DNA from: Novosphingobium huizhouense
GTDB lineage: Bacteria; Pseudomonadota; Alphaproteobacteria; Sphingomonadales; Sphingomonadaceae
NCBI RefSeq assembly: GCF_020179475.1
Contig: NZ_JAILXZ010000002.1
Coordinates: 620,001-684,000 of the forward strand
Length of the DNA: 64,000 bases
Direction of reading: 5' to 3'
In this document: positions 1-9,484 of the stretch, one piece after another
How the letters are laid out: the number at the start of each line of letters is the position of its first letter
Position numbering within the stretch: position 1 is the first letter of the stretch
Translations under genes and position numbers: made by a program
Notes under the pieces: generated by a model
What the model saw: only the letters and a program-made list of their open reading frames with translations
Told to the model about the DNA's origin: nothing
Databases searched by the model: none

Positions 1-93
1 ACTCCTGGATACAGGTCGGCGAAGATCGCCGCCCGTCACCGCATCAAGCATCCGGTGACGCCGATGTTCCGCATGTCGGCCGGCAGTGTCGTG

Positions 94-1272
94 TCAAAGC
101 GCCTGCGCGGCGGCGTGGGCCGAGGCCCAGGCCCACTGGAAGTTGTATCCCCCCAGCCAGCCGGTCACGTCGACCGCTTCGCCGATCGCGAACAGCCCGG
201 GCACCTTGCGCGCTTCCATCGTCTGCGAGGAAAGCTCCGCGGTGCTGATGCCGCCGGCGGTCACCTCGGCCTTCGCAAACCCTTCGGTGCCGCTCGGCAC
301 GAACTGCCAGTGCGCCAGCCGCTGCTGTGCGCCGCGCAAGGTCTTGTCGGTCAGCGCGCCGAGTTCGCCGTGCCACCCGCCCGCCTCCGCCAGCGCAGCG
401 GCGAGGCGGTCGGGCATGACCTCGGCCAGCGCCCGGCGCGCCTGGATGCGGGGGCGTTCGCGCTTGGCGGTCAGCAGCCAGTCCGCCGAAAGGTCGGGAA
501 CGAAGTCGATCCACACCGGCTCGCCGTGGGTCCAGTACGACGAGACCTGCAGGATCGCCGGTCCCGACAGGCCGCGATGAGTGAACAGCGCCGCTTCGCG
601 GAACGCGGCCTTGCCCGCGCGGGCGACGACCGGGGCCGAAACGCCCGAGAGCTCCTGGAACAGCGCTTCGCCGCCCGCCAGCGTCAGCGGCACCAGCGCG
701 GGCCGGGGTTGCACGACCTTGAGCCCGAACTTGCGCGCAAGGTCGTAGGCAAACCCGGTCGCTCCCATCTTGGGGATCGATGGCCCTCCGGTCGCGATCA
801 CCAGCGACGGCGCCGACAGCGTTTCGCCAAGGCCCGTCTCGACCCGGAAGAGATCGTCGCTGCGCCCGACCTCGCCGATCGTCCTGCCCACCCGAACGTC
901 GACCGCGCCCGCGGCGCACTCGGCCAGCAACATGGCCACGATCTGCCGGGCCGATCCGTCGCAGAACAATTGGCCGAGCGTCTTCTCGTGCCAGGCAATG
1001 CCGTGGCTTTCGACCAGGGCGAGGAAGTCCGCCGCCGTATACCGCGCGAGCGCGGAGCGCACGAAGTGCGGGTTCTGCGAAAGGTAGCGGTCGGGCGCGG
1101 CATGAAGGTTGGTGAAATTGCACCGTCCGCCGCCCGAAATCAGGATCTTCTTGCCCACTTCGTCGGCGTGATCGAGCACCACCACGCGGCGGCCGCGCTT
1201 GCCCGCCTGGGCGGCGCAGAACAGCCCGGCAGCGCCTGCGCCGAGGACGATGGCATCGTGGGTCGAGGACAT
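94..1272 (-). CDS. NAD(P)/FAD-dependent oxidoreductase, HI0933/YhiN family
   Basis: Predicted soluble flavoprotein of 392 residues, close to the usual 390-420 for the HI0933 (YhiN/BaiN-like) family. A Rossmann dinucleotide motif GAGAAG lies at residues 11-16, and the family signature GKKILISGGGRCNFTN is at about residues 40-55. The C-terminal segment near GLFAIGEAVDVTGWLGGYN is the second FAD contact typical of this family. The substrate is unknown; members have been linked to bile-acid or NADH-dependent reductions, but none of that can be read here. It diverges from the GST-like gene to its right. Positions 1-93, beyond its stop, hold no gene I can support. Confidence 0.9.
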   Translation of the reverse strand: MSSTHDAIVLGAGAAGLFCAAQAGKRGRRVVVLDHADEVGKKILISGGGRCNFTNLHAAPDRYLSQNPHFVRSALARYTAADFLALVESHGIAWHEKTLGQLFCDGSARQIVAMLLAECAAGAVDVRVGRTIGEVGRSDDLFRVETGLGETLSAPSLVIATGGPSIPKMGATGFAYDLARKFGLKVVQPRPALVPLTLAGGEALFQELSGVSAPVVARAGKAAFREAALFTHRGLSGPAILQVSSYWTHGEPVWIDFVPDLSADWLLTAKRERPRIQARRALAEVMPDRLAAALAEAGGWHGELGALTDKTLRGAQQRLAHWQFVPSGTEGFAKAEVTAGGISTAELSSQTMEARKVPGLFAIGEAVDVTGWLGGYNFQWAWASAHAAAQAL

Positions 1273-1369
1273 CGGCTTGCCCTAGCTGCAGTGCAGGCCC
1301 GTGAAAAGCGATTGCCGTCCTGACGGCCTGCGCGCATCGTTCGCATGTCTGCCCGCAAGAGGTGTTCCC

Positions 1370-2017
1370 ATGTCCCGCGTCATCACCGCCTTCCGCGCTT
1401 CGCCCGACCGCGGCCGCGGCCTTGCCCGCGACATGCGGGTGCGCTGGGCGCTCGAGGAACTGGGTCTCGATTACGCGGTGTGCCTGGTCGATTTCGCCGA
1501 GCTGCGCGCGCCAGCGCACCTCGCGCGCAATCCGTTCGGACAGATTCCGACGCTGGAGGACGACGGCCTCGTGCTGTTCGAAAGCGGGGCGATCGTGCTG
1601 CACCTCGCGCAGTCGGCAAAGGGCCTGCTGCCCGATCAACCGCATCCGCGCGCGCGCGCGATCAACTGGATGTTCGCCGCGCTCAACACGCTCGAACCGC
1701 CGATCCTCGAACTGGAAAGCGCCTTGCTCGGCGAAAGCGACAAGGCCTGGACCGCCGAGCGGCGCCCCCTGATCGAACAGCGGATCGACCAGCGCTTCGC
1801 AGCCTTGTCCACCCGCCTCGGCGCTGCGCCATGGATCGACGGCGCGTTCAGCGTTGGCGACCTCATGCTCGTATCGGTGCTGATCCGGGCCAGGGGGCCG
1901 GGCATCCTCGATCGCCATCCGGTACTGCGCGATTACGTCGCACGCGCCGAAGGACGCCCCGCCTACCAGCGCGCGTTCGCCGCGCAGCGCGCGGTCTATC
2001 TCGCGTCGCGCGGCTAA
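1370..2017 (+). CDS. Glutathione S-transferase family protein
   Basis: A 215-residue protein with the two-domain GST layout. The N-terminal thioredoxin-like half includes NPFGQIPTLEDDGLVLFESGAIV, the glutathione-binding strand with cis-Pro and the ESGAI contact. The C-terminal half is all-helical. A longer reading from 1301 exists. I prefer the ATG at 1370 because an AAGAGGTG ribosome site sits about 7 nt upstream and the family alignment begins at MSRVITAFR. The family conjugates or reduces electrophiles with glutathione; the specific substrate cannot be inferred. It stands alone and ends just before a small reverse-strand ORF. Confidence 0.88.
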   Translation: MSRVITAFRASPDRGRGLARDMRVRWALEELGLDYAVCLVDFAELRAPAHLARNPFGQIPTLEDDGLVLFESGAIVLHLAQSAKGLLPDQPHPRARAINWMFAALNTLEPPILELESALLGESDKAWTAERRPLIEQRIDQRFAALSTRLGAAPWIDGAFSVGDLMLVSVLIRARGPGILDRHPVLRDYVARAEGRPAYQRAFAAQRAVYLASRG

Positions 2018-2021
2018 GGCG

Positions 2022-2168
2022 TCAGGCTTCTTCGCTCTCGGGGATCAGCATCGCGCGCTTCTGCTGGACCGGGCGCCAACGCAGCAGCGGGGCCTGTACG
2101 CGGCAGGTCTCGTCGATCTCGTCCTGCCACGGACGCGGGTTGATCGCTTCTTCGATCTCGTATTCCAC
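2022..2168 (-). CDS. Small hypothetical protein (48 aa)
   Basis: A short ORF reading VEYEIEEAINPRPW at its start and ending PESEEA. It begins at GTG with a GAGGAG ribosome-binding match about 10 nt upstream. Composition is charged and rich in Glu and Pro/Arg, with no membrane segment or recognised motif. It lies between the GST-like gene (4 nt away, convergent) and lpdA (75 nt upstream on the same strand), so it could be the last cistron of the lpdA transcript. Its length gives little coding signal; the case rests on the ribosome site and protein-like composition. Confidence 0.45.
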   Translation of the reverse strand: MEYEIEEAINPRPWQDEIDETCRVQAPLLRWRPVQQKRAMLIPESEEA

Positions 2169-2243
2169 GAAAGGTCGTCTCCTCGCGCAATCAATGCGGC
2201 GGAGAGACGACCGTTCCTTTTGAAATCAATGACTTGAGAAAGA

Positions 2244-3656
2244 TCAGATGTGCAGCGCGCGGCCGTAGGCGGCAAGCACGCTCTCGTGCATCGATTCGCT
2301 GATCGTGGGGTGCGGGAACACCGTGTGCATCAGTTCGGCCTCGGTCGTCTCGAGCGTCTTGCCGATGACGAAGCCCTGGATCATCTCGGTCACTTCCGCG
2401 CCGATCATGTGCGCGCCCAGCAGCTCGCCGGTCTTCGCGTCGAACACCGTCTTGACGAAGCCCTCGGCCTCGCCGAGCGCGATCGCCTTGCCGTTGCCGA
2501 TGAACGGGAAGCTGCCGACCTTGACCGAATAGCCCGCTTCCCTCGCCTTCGCTTCGGTCAGGCCGACGCTGGCGATCTGCGGGTGGCAGTAGGTGCAGCC
2601 CGGGATGTTGGACCGGTCCATCGGATGCGGGTGGACGTCCTTGTTGCCGAGTTCGGCGGCAATCGCTTCGGCCGCGATCACGCCTTCGTGGCTCGCCTTG
2701 TGCGCCAGCCACGGTCCCGGGGTCACGTCGCCGATCGCCCAGACGCCCTTCACACTGGTGCGGCCATAGCCGTCGATCGCGATGATCCCGCGCTCGGCCT
2801 TCACGCCCACCGTCTCGAGCCCGATGGCTTCGGTGTTGGGCACGATGCCCACCGCGACGATCACGTGGCTGTACTCGGCCTCGCTGACCTTGCCGTCCTT
2901 GCCCTTGATCTTCGCCTTCACGCCCGTGGCCGAAACGTCGATGCTTTCGACGCCCGCACCGGTCAGCACGGTCATGCCCTGCTTCTTGAGCGCCTTTTCG
3001 AGGAATGCCGAAACCTCGGCGTCTTCCACGGGCACCACGCGGTCCATCATCTCGACCACGGTCACTTCGGCGCCCATGTCGTTGTAGAAGCTCGCGAACT
3101 CGATGCCGATCGCGCCCGAGCCGATGACCAGCAGCTTGCTCGGCATTTCCTTCGGCGTCATTGCATGGCGGTAGGTCCAGATGCGGTTCCCGTCGGCCTT
3201 GGCGAACGGCAGGTCGCGCGCGCGTGCGCCGGTGGCGACGATGATGTGCCTGGCGGTCAGCGTTTCGACGCCCTTGTCGCCCGTCACCTCGAGCGTGTTG
3301 GCGCTCTTGAGCACGCCGGTGCCCATGTGCACCGCGATCTTGTTCTTCTTCATCAGGTGCGTGACGCCCTGATTGAGCTGCTTGGCGACCCCGCGCGAGC
3401 GCTTGACCACCGCGTCGATGTCGGCGCGGATGTTGTCGGCGGCAAGGCCATAGGCGGCGGCGTGCTTCATCTGGTGATAGACCTCGGCCGAACGCAGCAG
3501 CGCCTTGGTCGGGATGCAACCCCAGTTGAGGCAGATGCCGCCGAGGTTCTCGCGTTCGACGATCGCGGTCTTGAGGCCGAGCTGCGCGCAGCGGATCGCC
3601 GCGACATAGCCGCCGGGGCCCGAACCGAGAACGATGACGTCGTATTGGTCAGCCAC
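2244..3656 (-). CDS. lpdA: Dihydrolipoyl dehydrogenase (E3)
   Basis: The 470-residue flavoenzyme reoxidises dihydrolipoamide on E2 subunits of 2-oxoacid dehydrogenase complexes, passing electrons through FAD to NAD+. FAD motif GSGPGGYVAA is at residues 11-20. The redox disulfide is in GGICLNWGCIPT (Cys42 and Cys47). The catalytic His-Glu pair is in HPTISE (His449 and Glu454) near the C terminus. The start is GTG at 3656 with GGAG 7 nt upstream. It lies directly downstream of pdhC with an 82-nt gap, which suggests it serves the pyruvate complex. It may also serve the branched-chain complex at 36-40 kb, which has no E3 of its own. Confidence 0.96.
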   Translation of the reverse strand: MADQYDVIVLGSGPGGYVAAIRCAQLGLKTAIVERENLGGICLNWGCIPTKALLRSAEVYHQMKHAAAYGLAADNIRADIDAVVKRSRGVAKQLNQGVTHLMKKNKIAVHMGTGVLKSANTLEVTGDKGVETLTARHIIVATGARARDLPFAKADGNRIWTYRHAMTPKEMPSKLLVIGSGAIGIEFASFYNDMGAEVTVVEMMDRVVPVEDAEVSAFLEKALKKQGMTVLTGAGVESIDVSATGVKAKIKGKDGKVSEAEYSHVIVAVGIVPNTEAIGLETVGVKAERGIIAIDGYGRTSVKGVWAIGDVTPGPWLAHKASHEGVIAAEAIAAELGNKDVHPHPMDRSNIPGCTYCHPQIASVGLTEAKAREAGYSVKVGSFPFIGNGKAIALGEAEGFVKTVFDAKTGELLGAHMIGAEVTEMIQGFVIGKTLETTEAELMHTVFPHPTISESMHESVLAAYGRALHI

Positions 3657-3738
3657 GCGAATGCTCCTTCAGGCCCTCTTTATCGGCCCATGATCTAGCG
3701 GCAGGCACGCAACGCGCCCGCTCCTCAAAGTGACAGTC

Positions 3739-5025
3739 TCAGGCGAGCAGGCCGAGCGGGTTCTCGATCAGCGTCTTGAGCGTGCTCATCAGTTCGGCGC
3801 CATCGGCCCCGTCGATCGCGCGGTGGTCGAAGCTGCCGGTCACGCTCATCACCGTGGCGACGGCGAGCGCGCCATCGACCACGTAGGGGCGCTGCTCTCC
3901 CGCGCCAACGGCCAGGATCATCGCCTGCGGCGGATTGATCACCGCGTCGAACTGCTTGATCCCGTACATGCCCAGGTTCGACAGGCTGGCGGTGCCGCCC
4001 TGGTATTCGTGCGGCTGCAGCTTGCCCTCGCGCGCCTTGGCCGCCAGCGCCTTCATCTCGGTGGCGATGGCCGAGACCGACTTGGCCCCGGCATCGACGA
4101 TGATCGGCGTGATCAGCCCGGAAGGCGCCGCGACCGCCACCGAAATGTCGGCGCGGCTGTAGGTGCGCAGTTCGTCGCCGGCGAAGCTCACGTTGCACTT
4201 GGGCACGATCAGCAGCGCCTTGGCCAGCGCCTTGATCAGCAGGTCGTTGACCGAGAGCTTCACGCCCTGCGGCTCGAGCGCCTTGTTGAGCTCGCCGCGC
4301 AGCTTGAGCAGCGCATCGAGGCGGATGTCGAGCGTGAGATAGATATGCGGAATCGACTGCTTCGCCTCGGTCAGGCGGCGAGCGATCGTCTTGCGCACGT
4401 TGTTGAGCTTCGACGCTTCGTAGGGAATGCCGAAATCGGGAATGGCAGCAGCGACAGCAGGGCCGGCGGCAGGGGCCGGAGCGGGCGCGGATGCCGCAGG
4501 CGCAGCGGCAGCGGCCGGCGCAGCAGCGGGCGCCGCGCCGCTGACGTCGGCCTTCACGATGCGACCATTGGGGCCCGAGCCCTTGATCGCGGCGAGGTCG
4601 AGGCCCTTGTCGGCGGCGATCCGCTTGGCGAGCGGCGAAGCGATCACGCGGTCGCCCTTGGGCGCCGCGGCGGCTGCCGGCGCTGGCGCCGAAGCGGGCG
4701 CGACATCTGCCTTGACCGCCGGCGCAGAGGTAGGCGCAGGCGCGGCTTCGGCCTTCGGAGCGGGAGCGGGCGTCGCCTCGTCGTCCTCGCCCGCGATCGT
4801 CGCGATCACGGTGCCGACCTTCACGCCCTCGGTCCCTTCGGCGATGTCGATCGACACCACCGTGCCTTCGTCGACCGCCTCGAATTCCATCGTCGCCTTG
4901 TCGGTCTCGATCTCGGCGATGATGTCGCCGGACGACACGGTATCTCCGACCTTGACGAGCCAGCGGGCGAGCGTGCCCTCTTCCATCGTCGGGGACAGAG
5001 CAGGCATCTTGATCGGGACGGTCAT
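3739..5025 (-). CDS. pdhC: Pyruvate dehydrogenase complex dihydrolipoamide acetyltransferase (E2)
   Basis: E2 of the pyruvate dehydrogenase complex transfers acetyl groups from lipoamide to CoA. The 428-residue reading has an N-terminal lipoyl domain with the lipoylated lysine in ETDKATMEF (Lys43). An Ala/Pro-rich linker follows, then a peripheral-subunit-binding domain beginning [15 protein letters not shown]. The catalytic domain carries the His/Asp active site in [12 protein letters not shown] (about His401 and Asp405). An upstream in-frame ATG at 5067 would add 14 residues, but family members begin at [17 protein letters not shown], so 5025 is preferred. The E1 subunits are not in this window. 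lpdA follows on the same strand. Confidence 0.95.
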   Translation of the reverse strand: MTVPIKMPALSPTMEEGTLARWLVKVGDTVSSGDIIAEIETDKATMEFEAVDEGTVVSIDIAEGTEGVKVGTVIATIAGEDDEATPAPAPKAEAAPAPTSAPAVKADVAPASAPAPAAAAAPKGDRVIASPLAKRIAADKGLDLAAIKGSGPNGRIVKADVSGAAPAAAPAAAAAPAASAPAPAPAAGPAVAAAIPDFGIPYEASKLNNVRKTIARRLTEAKQSIPHIYLTLDIRLDALLKLRGELNKALEPQGVKLSVNDLLIKALAKALLIVPKCNVSFAGDELRTYSRADISVAVAAPSGLITPIIVDAGAKSVSAIATEMKALAAKAREGKLQPHEYQGGTASLSNLGMYGIKQFDAVINPPQAMILAVGAGEQRPYVVDGALAVATVMSVTGSFDHRAIDGADGAELMSTLKTLIENPLGLLA

Positions 5026-5209
5026 GGCGGGTTCGGTTCCGTTCTGCGTGTCATCCGGTGTCGCCATCGGGCATTGCCGTTACGACAACCGGTCGCGGCA
5101 TTTCGCCACCCAGGCGCGCAGGGTCAACCCCATTGCCACTTGCCCCGCATACGAATTAGGCCGATGGTCGCAAAAACAGGGGGCGATCCGGGCCCCGTTG
5201 GAGAGCTCG

Positions 5210-5671
5210 ATGGCGCAGCAACGCGTCTACCTCGTCATCATGGACGAAACGCCCGAGGCGCAGAACGCGCTGCGTTTCGCCGCCCGCCGCGCCGCGCGGA
5301 CCGGCGGTGCCGTGCATATCCTCGCGCTCGTCCCGCCCCAGGAATTCGTCGCTTTCGGCGGCGTTCAGGCGACGATCGAGCAGGAAGCGCGCGATCGCGC
5401 CGAAGTGCTGGCGACCACCGCCGCCGGCGGGCTTGCCGCCGAATCCGGGCTCATGCCGACGATCACCGTGCAGCAGGGCGACGGCCCGCAAGTGGTGCGG
5501 GACTTCCTGAAAGGGCATCCCGAAGTCTCCGCGCTCGTGCTCGGCGCGGCAGCCGAGGGCGGCCCGGGCCAGCTCGTCTCGCACTTCGCGGCGCACGCCG
5601 GACAGTTGCCCTGCGTGCTGATGATCGTGCCGGGCGCCGCCGACGACGAAACCATCGACGCGGTCTCCTGA
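5210..5671 (+). CDS. Universal stress protein family (UspA-like)
   Basis: A 153-residue cytoplasmic protein starting MAQQRVYLVIMDETPEAQNALRFAARRA, the usual first strand and helix of the Usp fold. It has a central HILALVPP strand and a C-terminal LPCVLMIVPG strand. The ATP-binding glycine motif of UspA-type members, G2xG9xG(S/T), is not clearly kept: VLGAAAEGGPGQLVSHF is only a partial match, so nucleotide binding is uncertain. The ATG at 5210 has GGAGAG 5 nt upstream; longer readings from 4427 run antisense through pdhC and are not credible. It converges with the RNase R gene, ending 3 nt before it. Confidence 0.85.
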   Translation: MAQQRVYLVIMDETPEAQNALRFAARRAARTGGAVHILALVPPQEFVAFGGVQATIEQEARDRAEVLATTAAGGLAAESGLMPTITVQQGDGPQVVRDFLKGHPEVSALVLGAAAEGGPGQLVSHFAAHAGQLPCVLMIVPGAADDETIDAVS

Positions 5672-5674
5672 CTT

Positions 5675-7966
5675 CTAGCGCCGCTTGCCCTGGTGGCGGA
5701 TGTTGCCGGGCCGGCCGCGCTTGCCCGCCATGTAGTTGCCCTGCTTCTTCGGCCTGGCCTCCATCCGGCCGCCGCGCCGTTCGATCCGGCGCACGCCTTC
5801 CTCCACGTCCACCGGCTCGAACTTCAGCGCGCCGGTAAGCGGGTTCGCCTCGGCGAGCCGCAGCTTGAGCATCATGCCGATGGCGAACTGCTCGCCGCTC
5901 TGCTCGCCGACCAGCCGCTGCGCTTTCTCGTCGTAGGCGAAGCGCTCGGCGCCCAAGGTCGAGATCGGCACCAGCCCGTCCCCGCCCAGCCCCACGATCG
6001 TCGCGAACAGGCCGAACTTCTGCACGCCGGTGATGCGCGTGTCGAACACCTCGCCCACCCGCGCCGAAAGCCAGGCGGCAACATAGCGGTCGATCGTCTC
6101 GCGCTCGGCTTCCATCGCCCGCCGCTCGGCCACGCTGATCGCCTCCGACACGCGGGTCAGGTCGGCGCGGTCGCGGTCGGCGAGGCCCGAGGTCGGCGGC
6201 ACGTCGGCCTGCGGGCGCGGCTGTTCGAGGCCATAGGCATCGACCAGCGCGCGATGGACCAGAAGGTCGGAATAGCGCCGGATCGGCGAGGTGAAGTGCG
6301 CATAGGAGCCGAGCGACAGCCCGAAGTGCCCGGCATTGCGCGGGCCGTAATAGGCCTGGGTCTGGCTGCGCAGCACCGCCTCCATCACCAGCGCCTTTTC
6401 CGCCTCGTCGGTCACGTCCTTGAGCATGCGGTTGAACAGCGACGGCGTGATCACCTGTCCCAGCGCCAGCTTGCGCCCGAACGTCGCGAGATAGTCCTTG
6501 AGCGCGACGAGCTTTTCGCGGCTCGGCGGTTCGTGGATGCGATAGACCACCGGGGCGACCTTGGCTTCGAGCGCCTTGGCCGCGGCGACGTTGGCCGCGA
6601 TCATGAAGTCCTCGACCACGCGGTGCGCATCGAGCCGCTCGCGCACCGCGACTTCGGCGATGCGGCCCTGCTCGTCGAGCACGACCCGCCGCTCGGGCAG
6701 CTCGAGCGCCAGCGGATCGCGGGCATCGCGCGCCTTTTCGAGCAGGCGCCAGGCCTCCCACAGGTGGACGAGGTGCGGCGCGGCCTCGCCCGCATCGATC
6801 CGCCGCTGCGCTTCCTCGTAGGCGATGACCTCGGCGATGTTGACCAGCGCGCGGGTGAAGCGCCAGTCGGTGATCCGCCCCTGCGCGTCGATCGTCATGT
6901 GACACGCCATCGCCGCGCGGGTCTGCCCCGACTTGAGCGAGCAGACGTCGGCCGACAGCACCTCGGGCAGCATCGGCACGACCCGGTCGGGGAAATAGAC
7001 CGAATTGCCGCGCTTGCGGGCGTCACGGTCGAGCTGCCCGCCCGGCCGGACGTAGAACGAGACGTCGGCGATGGCGACGACCGCGCGGTAGCCGCCGGCG
7101 CCATCGGGCTCGGCCCAGATCGCGTCGTCGTGGTCGCGCGCATCGGCGGGGTCGATCGCGACGATCGGCAGCGCGCGCAGGTCCTCGCGCTTGTCCTCGC
7201 TCAACGGCAAGCGCGCGGCGCGCTCGGCTTCGGCCACCGCCTCGGGCGCGAAGCTGAACGGAATGCCGTGCTTGTGGATCGCGATCAGGCTGAAGGCGCG
7301 CGGCGCCAGCGGATCGCCGAGCACGGCGGTCACCTTCATGCCCGCGCGCGGCGACTTGCCGGCAGGTTCGGCCAGGACCAGCTGCCCCGCCTCGGCGCCG
7401 CCGAGGTCCGAGACCGGCACCGAATTGCGAACGCGCTTGTCGACCGGCGCGAGCCAGCCCTTGCCCGTTCCGTCGAGCTCGATCACGCCGAGCAGCTGCT
7501 CCTCGCGCAGCGCCAGCTTCTTCATCGGATGCGCCACCCACCCGCTGCCCGCCTCCTCGGTCCGCGCCAGCACGCGGTCGCCGGGCTTGAGCGCGGCTTC
7601 GCGGGTCCGCGCCCGCCCCCTGGGCTCGACGATGCGCAGCCGCGGCGGCGGGCTCGCATCGTCCGGCTGCCAGGTGTCGGGCACGGCGTAGACATCGCCC
7701 TCGTCGATCTCGACGATGCGCAGCACCGTCACCTTGGGCACCCCGCCCATCGCATGGAACGCGCTGCGGTTGCCGTCGATCAGCCCTTCCTCGGCCATGT
7801 CCTTGAGCAGGGCCTTGAGTGCGATCTTCTCGGCCCCCTTCACGCCGAACGCCTTGGCAATCTCGCGCTTGCCCGCAGGCTCGGCGCTCTGCGCGATGAA
7901 GTCGAGCACCTGCTGGCGCGTCGGGAGCCCCTGCGGCTGCTTGGGGGGGAGCTTGGATCTGACCAT
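5675..7966 (-). CDS. rnr: Ribonuclease R
   Basis: A 3'-to-5' processive exoribonuclease of the RNase II/R family that degrades structured RNA. The N-terminal winged helix (TRQQVLDFIAQSAE) and cold-shock-like domains precede the RNB catalytic block. That block opens with VAIDPADARDHDDAIW, containing the metal-binding aspartates, followed by GGYRAVVAIADVSFYV. A C-terminal S1 domain (GEVFDTRITGVQKFGLF) and a basic tail follow. I use the ATG at 7966 (763 residues); a GTG at 7987 would add seven residues. It lies 52 nt downstream of the M28 peptidase gene on the same strand and is probably co-transcribed with it. Confidence 0.94.
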   Translation of the reverse strand: MVRSKLPPKQPQGLPTRQQVLDFIAQSAEPAGKREIAKAFGVKGAEKIALKALLKDMAEEGLIDGNRSAFHAMGGVPKVTVLRIVEIDEGDVYAVPDTWQPDDASPPPRLRIVEPRGRARTREAALKPGDRVLARTEEAGSGWVAHPMKKLALREEQLLGVIELDGTGKGWLAPVDKRVRNSVPVSDLGGAEAGQLVLAEPAGKSPRAGMKVTAVLGDPLAPRAFSLIAIHKHGIPFSFAPEAVAEAERAARLPLSEDKREDLRALPIVAIDPADARDHDDAIWAEPDGAGGYRAVVAIADVSFYVRPGGQLDRDARKRGNSVYFPDRVVPMLPEVLSADVCSLKSGQTRAAMACHMTIDAQGRITDWRFTRALVNIAEVIAYEEAQRRIDAGEAAPHLVHLWEAWRLLEKARDARDPLALELPERRVVLDEQGRIAEVAVRERLDAHRVVEDFMIAANVAAAKALEAKVAPVVYRIHEPPSREKLVALKDYLATFGRKLALGQVITPSLFNRMLKDVTDEAEKALVMEAVLRSQTQAYYGPRNAGHFGLSLGSYAHFTSPIRRYSDLLVHRALVDAYGLEQPRPQADVPPTSGLADRDRADLTRVSEAISVAERRAMEAERETIDRYVAAWLSARVGEVFDTRITGVQKFGLFATIVGLGGDGLVPISTLGAERFAYDEKAQRLVGEQSGEQFAIGMMLKLRLAEANPLTGALKFEPVDVEEGVRRIERRGGRMEARPKKQGNYMAGKRGRPGNIRHQGKRR

Positions 7967-8018
7967 CGCCCCAATGTGGCCCTTCACCGCAGGCGTGGCA
8001 ACCGCCGAAGCCCGGAAA

Positions 8019-9353
8019 TCAACCGCCGATCGGACCGAACCCGCCGCCCGGCACCGCCGACGAAACCGGGCCTTCGGCGCCCCCCGCGGCCTTCGCGCTG
8101 ACGCCGAAGAACCAGTCGTCGCCGCGCACGTGCTCGAGCCGCAGCGTGGTGGCGGTCACCCCTTCCGCCACCTTCTCGGTCCAGCCGGGCGCATCGGTGC
8201 GGCGACGCCACACGGTGTAGGACACGGCGCCCGGCACGGCCGTCCATTCGAGGTCGGTCCACGTCGAAACCGCAGCCTTTGCGGTCACCACCGGCGGCAT
8301 CGGCGCCGAAGCCAGCGCCGCGAGGCCCCGCACGTTCAGCCGCGTGACCTTGGCGAGGTAGGGGAAGTCCATCTCGTCGATCGTGTCGCCGAACTTCACG
8401 CCGCCTTCGCTGCGCAGGTCCTGGTGCTGATGCTCGTAGTCCTCGATCGCCACCGAGAAGCGCACCGCGGGATAGCCCTTGTCCGAGAACGGCAGCTGGT
8501 CCCCGCCCCGCCCCATCCGGTCGGCGCGCCAGATCTGGCGCACGGCGAGGCCGCCCGGGTCCTGCGCCGCAAGGCTCTCGAGCCAGCGCGCGATGTTGCG
8601 CGAAGGGCTGTCGTTCTCGCCCCCGAAGCGCCGCATCTGCGCGCGCAAGGGCTCGGTCGAATCCGCGCGCAGCCCTTCGGACAGCACGCGCACGTGAGCA
8701 TCGTCCTTCACGCCGTCGCTGCCGGTCGAGCCGCCGACGATGTCGTTGTTGAACACCGCCTTCACCGTCCAGCCCTGCGCCTTGGCGTAGTCGGCCAGCA
8801 GCTTGCCGCCATAGAGCCCCTGCTCTTCGCCCGAGAGCACGGCATAGACGATCGTCGCCGGATACTTGCGCTGCGACAGCACCCGCGCCGCTTCCAGCAC
8901 CAGCGCGGTGCCCGAACCGTCGTCGTTGGCGCCCGGCGCATCGACCGTGGCGTTCATCACGTCGGAGCCGCGGCTGTCGATGTGGCCCTGCACGATGACC
9001 ACCTCGTTCGGGCGTTCGGTCCCGCGCTGGATCGCCACGACATCGACCAACCGGGTCGGCACGGGCACCCGCTCGCCCGAGATCGTCGTTTCGGGCAGCG
9101 CGATCTCGAGGCAGTTGCCGCAGGCCTTGGCGGTCTTGCGCAGTTCGGCCTCGGCCCAGCGCCGCGCGGCGCCGATCCCGCGCCGGGGGTCGGTCTGGCT
9201 CGACAGCGTGTGGCGCGTGCCGAATGCGACGAGCCGCTCGATGTCCGCGCGCAGCCGCGCCTCGGACACGCCTTGCGCCGGGTCGGAGACGGTTTGCGCC
9301 GAAACCGGCAGGGCGAGCGAGAGCGCGATGATCGGGAAAAGAATGCGTTGCAT
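8019..9353 (-). CDS. Secreted M28 family zinc aminopeptidase
   Basis: A 444-residue exported peptidase. The N terminus MQRILFPIIALSLALPVSAQ is a cleavable signal peptide. The M28 metal ligands are visible as VQGHIDSRG (His-x-Asp), the bridging Asp in APGANDDGSG and the catalytic SGEEQGLYGG. A 90-residue C-terminal region (from about SASAPMPPVVTAKAAV) resembles a fibronectin-III-like module (EWTAVPGAVSYTVWRR), which may bind substrate or surface. Expected role: removal of N-terminal amino acids from peptides in the periplasm or outside the cell. It is upstream of rnr on the same strand and divergent from the M3 peptidase. Confidence 0.9.
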   Translation of the reverse strand: MQRILFPIIALSLALPVSAQTVSDPAQGVSEARLRADIERLVAFGTRHTLSSQTDPRRGIGAARRWAEAELRKTAKACGNCLEIALPETTISGERVPVPTRLVDVVAIQRGTERPNEVVIVQGHIDSRGSDVMNATVDAPGANDDGSGTALVLEAARVLSQRKYPATIVYAVLSGEEQGLYGGKLLADYAKAQGWTVKAVFNNDIVGGSTGSDGVKDDAHVRVLSEGLRADSTEPLRAQMRRFGGENDSPSRNIARWLESLAAQDPGGLAVRQIWRADRMGRGGDQLPFSDKGYPAVRFSVAIEDYEHQHQDLRSEGGVKFGDTIDEMDFPYLAKVTRLNVRGLAALASAPMPPVVTAKAAVSTWTDLEWTAVPGAVSYTVWRRRTDAPGWTEKVAEGVTATTLRLEHVRGDDWFFGVSAKAAGGAEGPVSSAVPGGGFGPIGG

Positions 9354-9484
9354 CGCCGCAGTTTAGCCCGCCGATCCGGCCGGACAAGGTTTGTTTCGAA
9401 ACCATCATCGCCCGATTGCGCGCTTCCTTGCGCGTGCCTATCCTCGGCCATCCGCGGATTTTCCGACAGGGGAGAGAATTTCCG

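Noticed and set aside
1-93. End of a neighbouring gene at the left edge
   Set aside because: Short open stretches exist in several frames, but none shows recognisable protein sequence, so no call is made.
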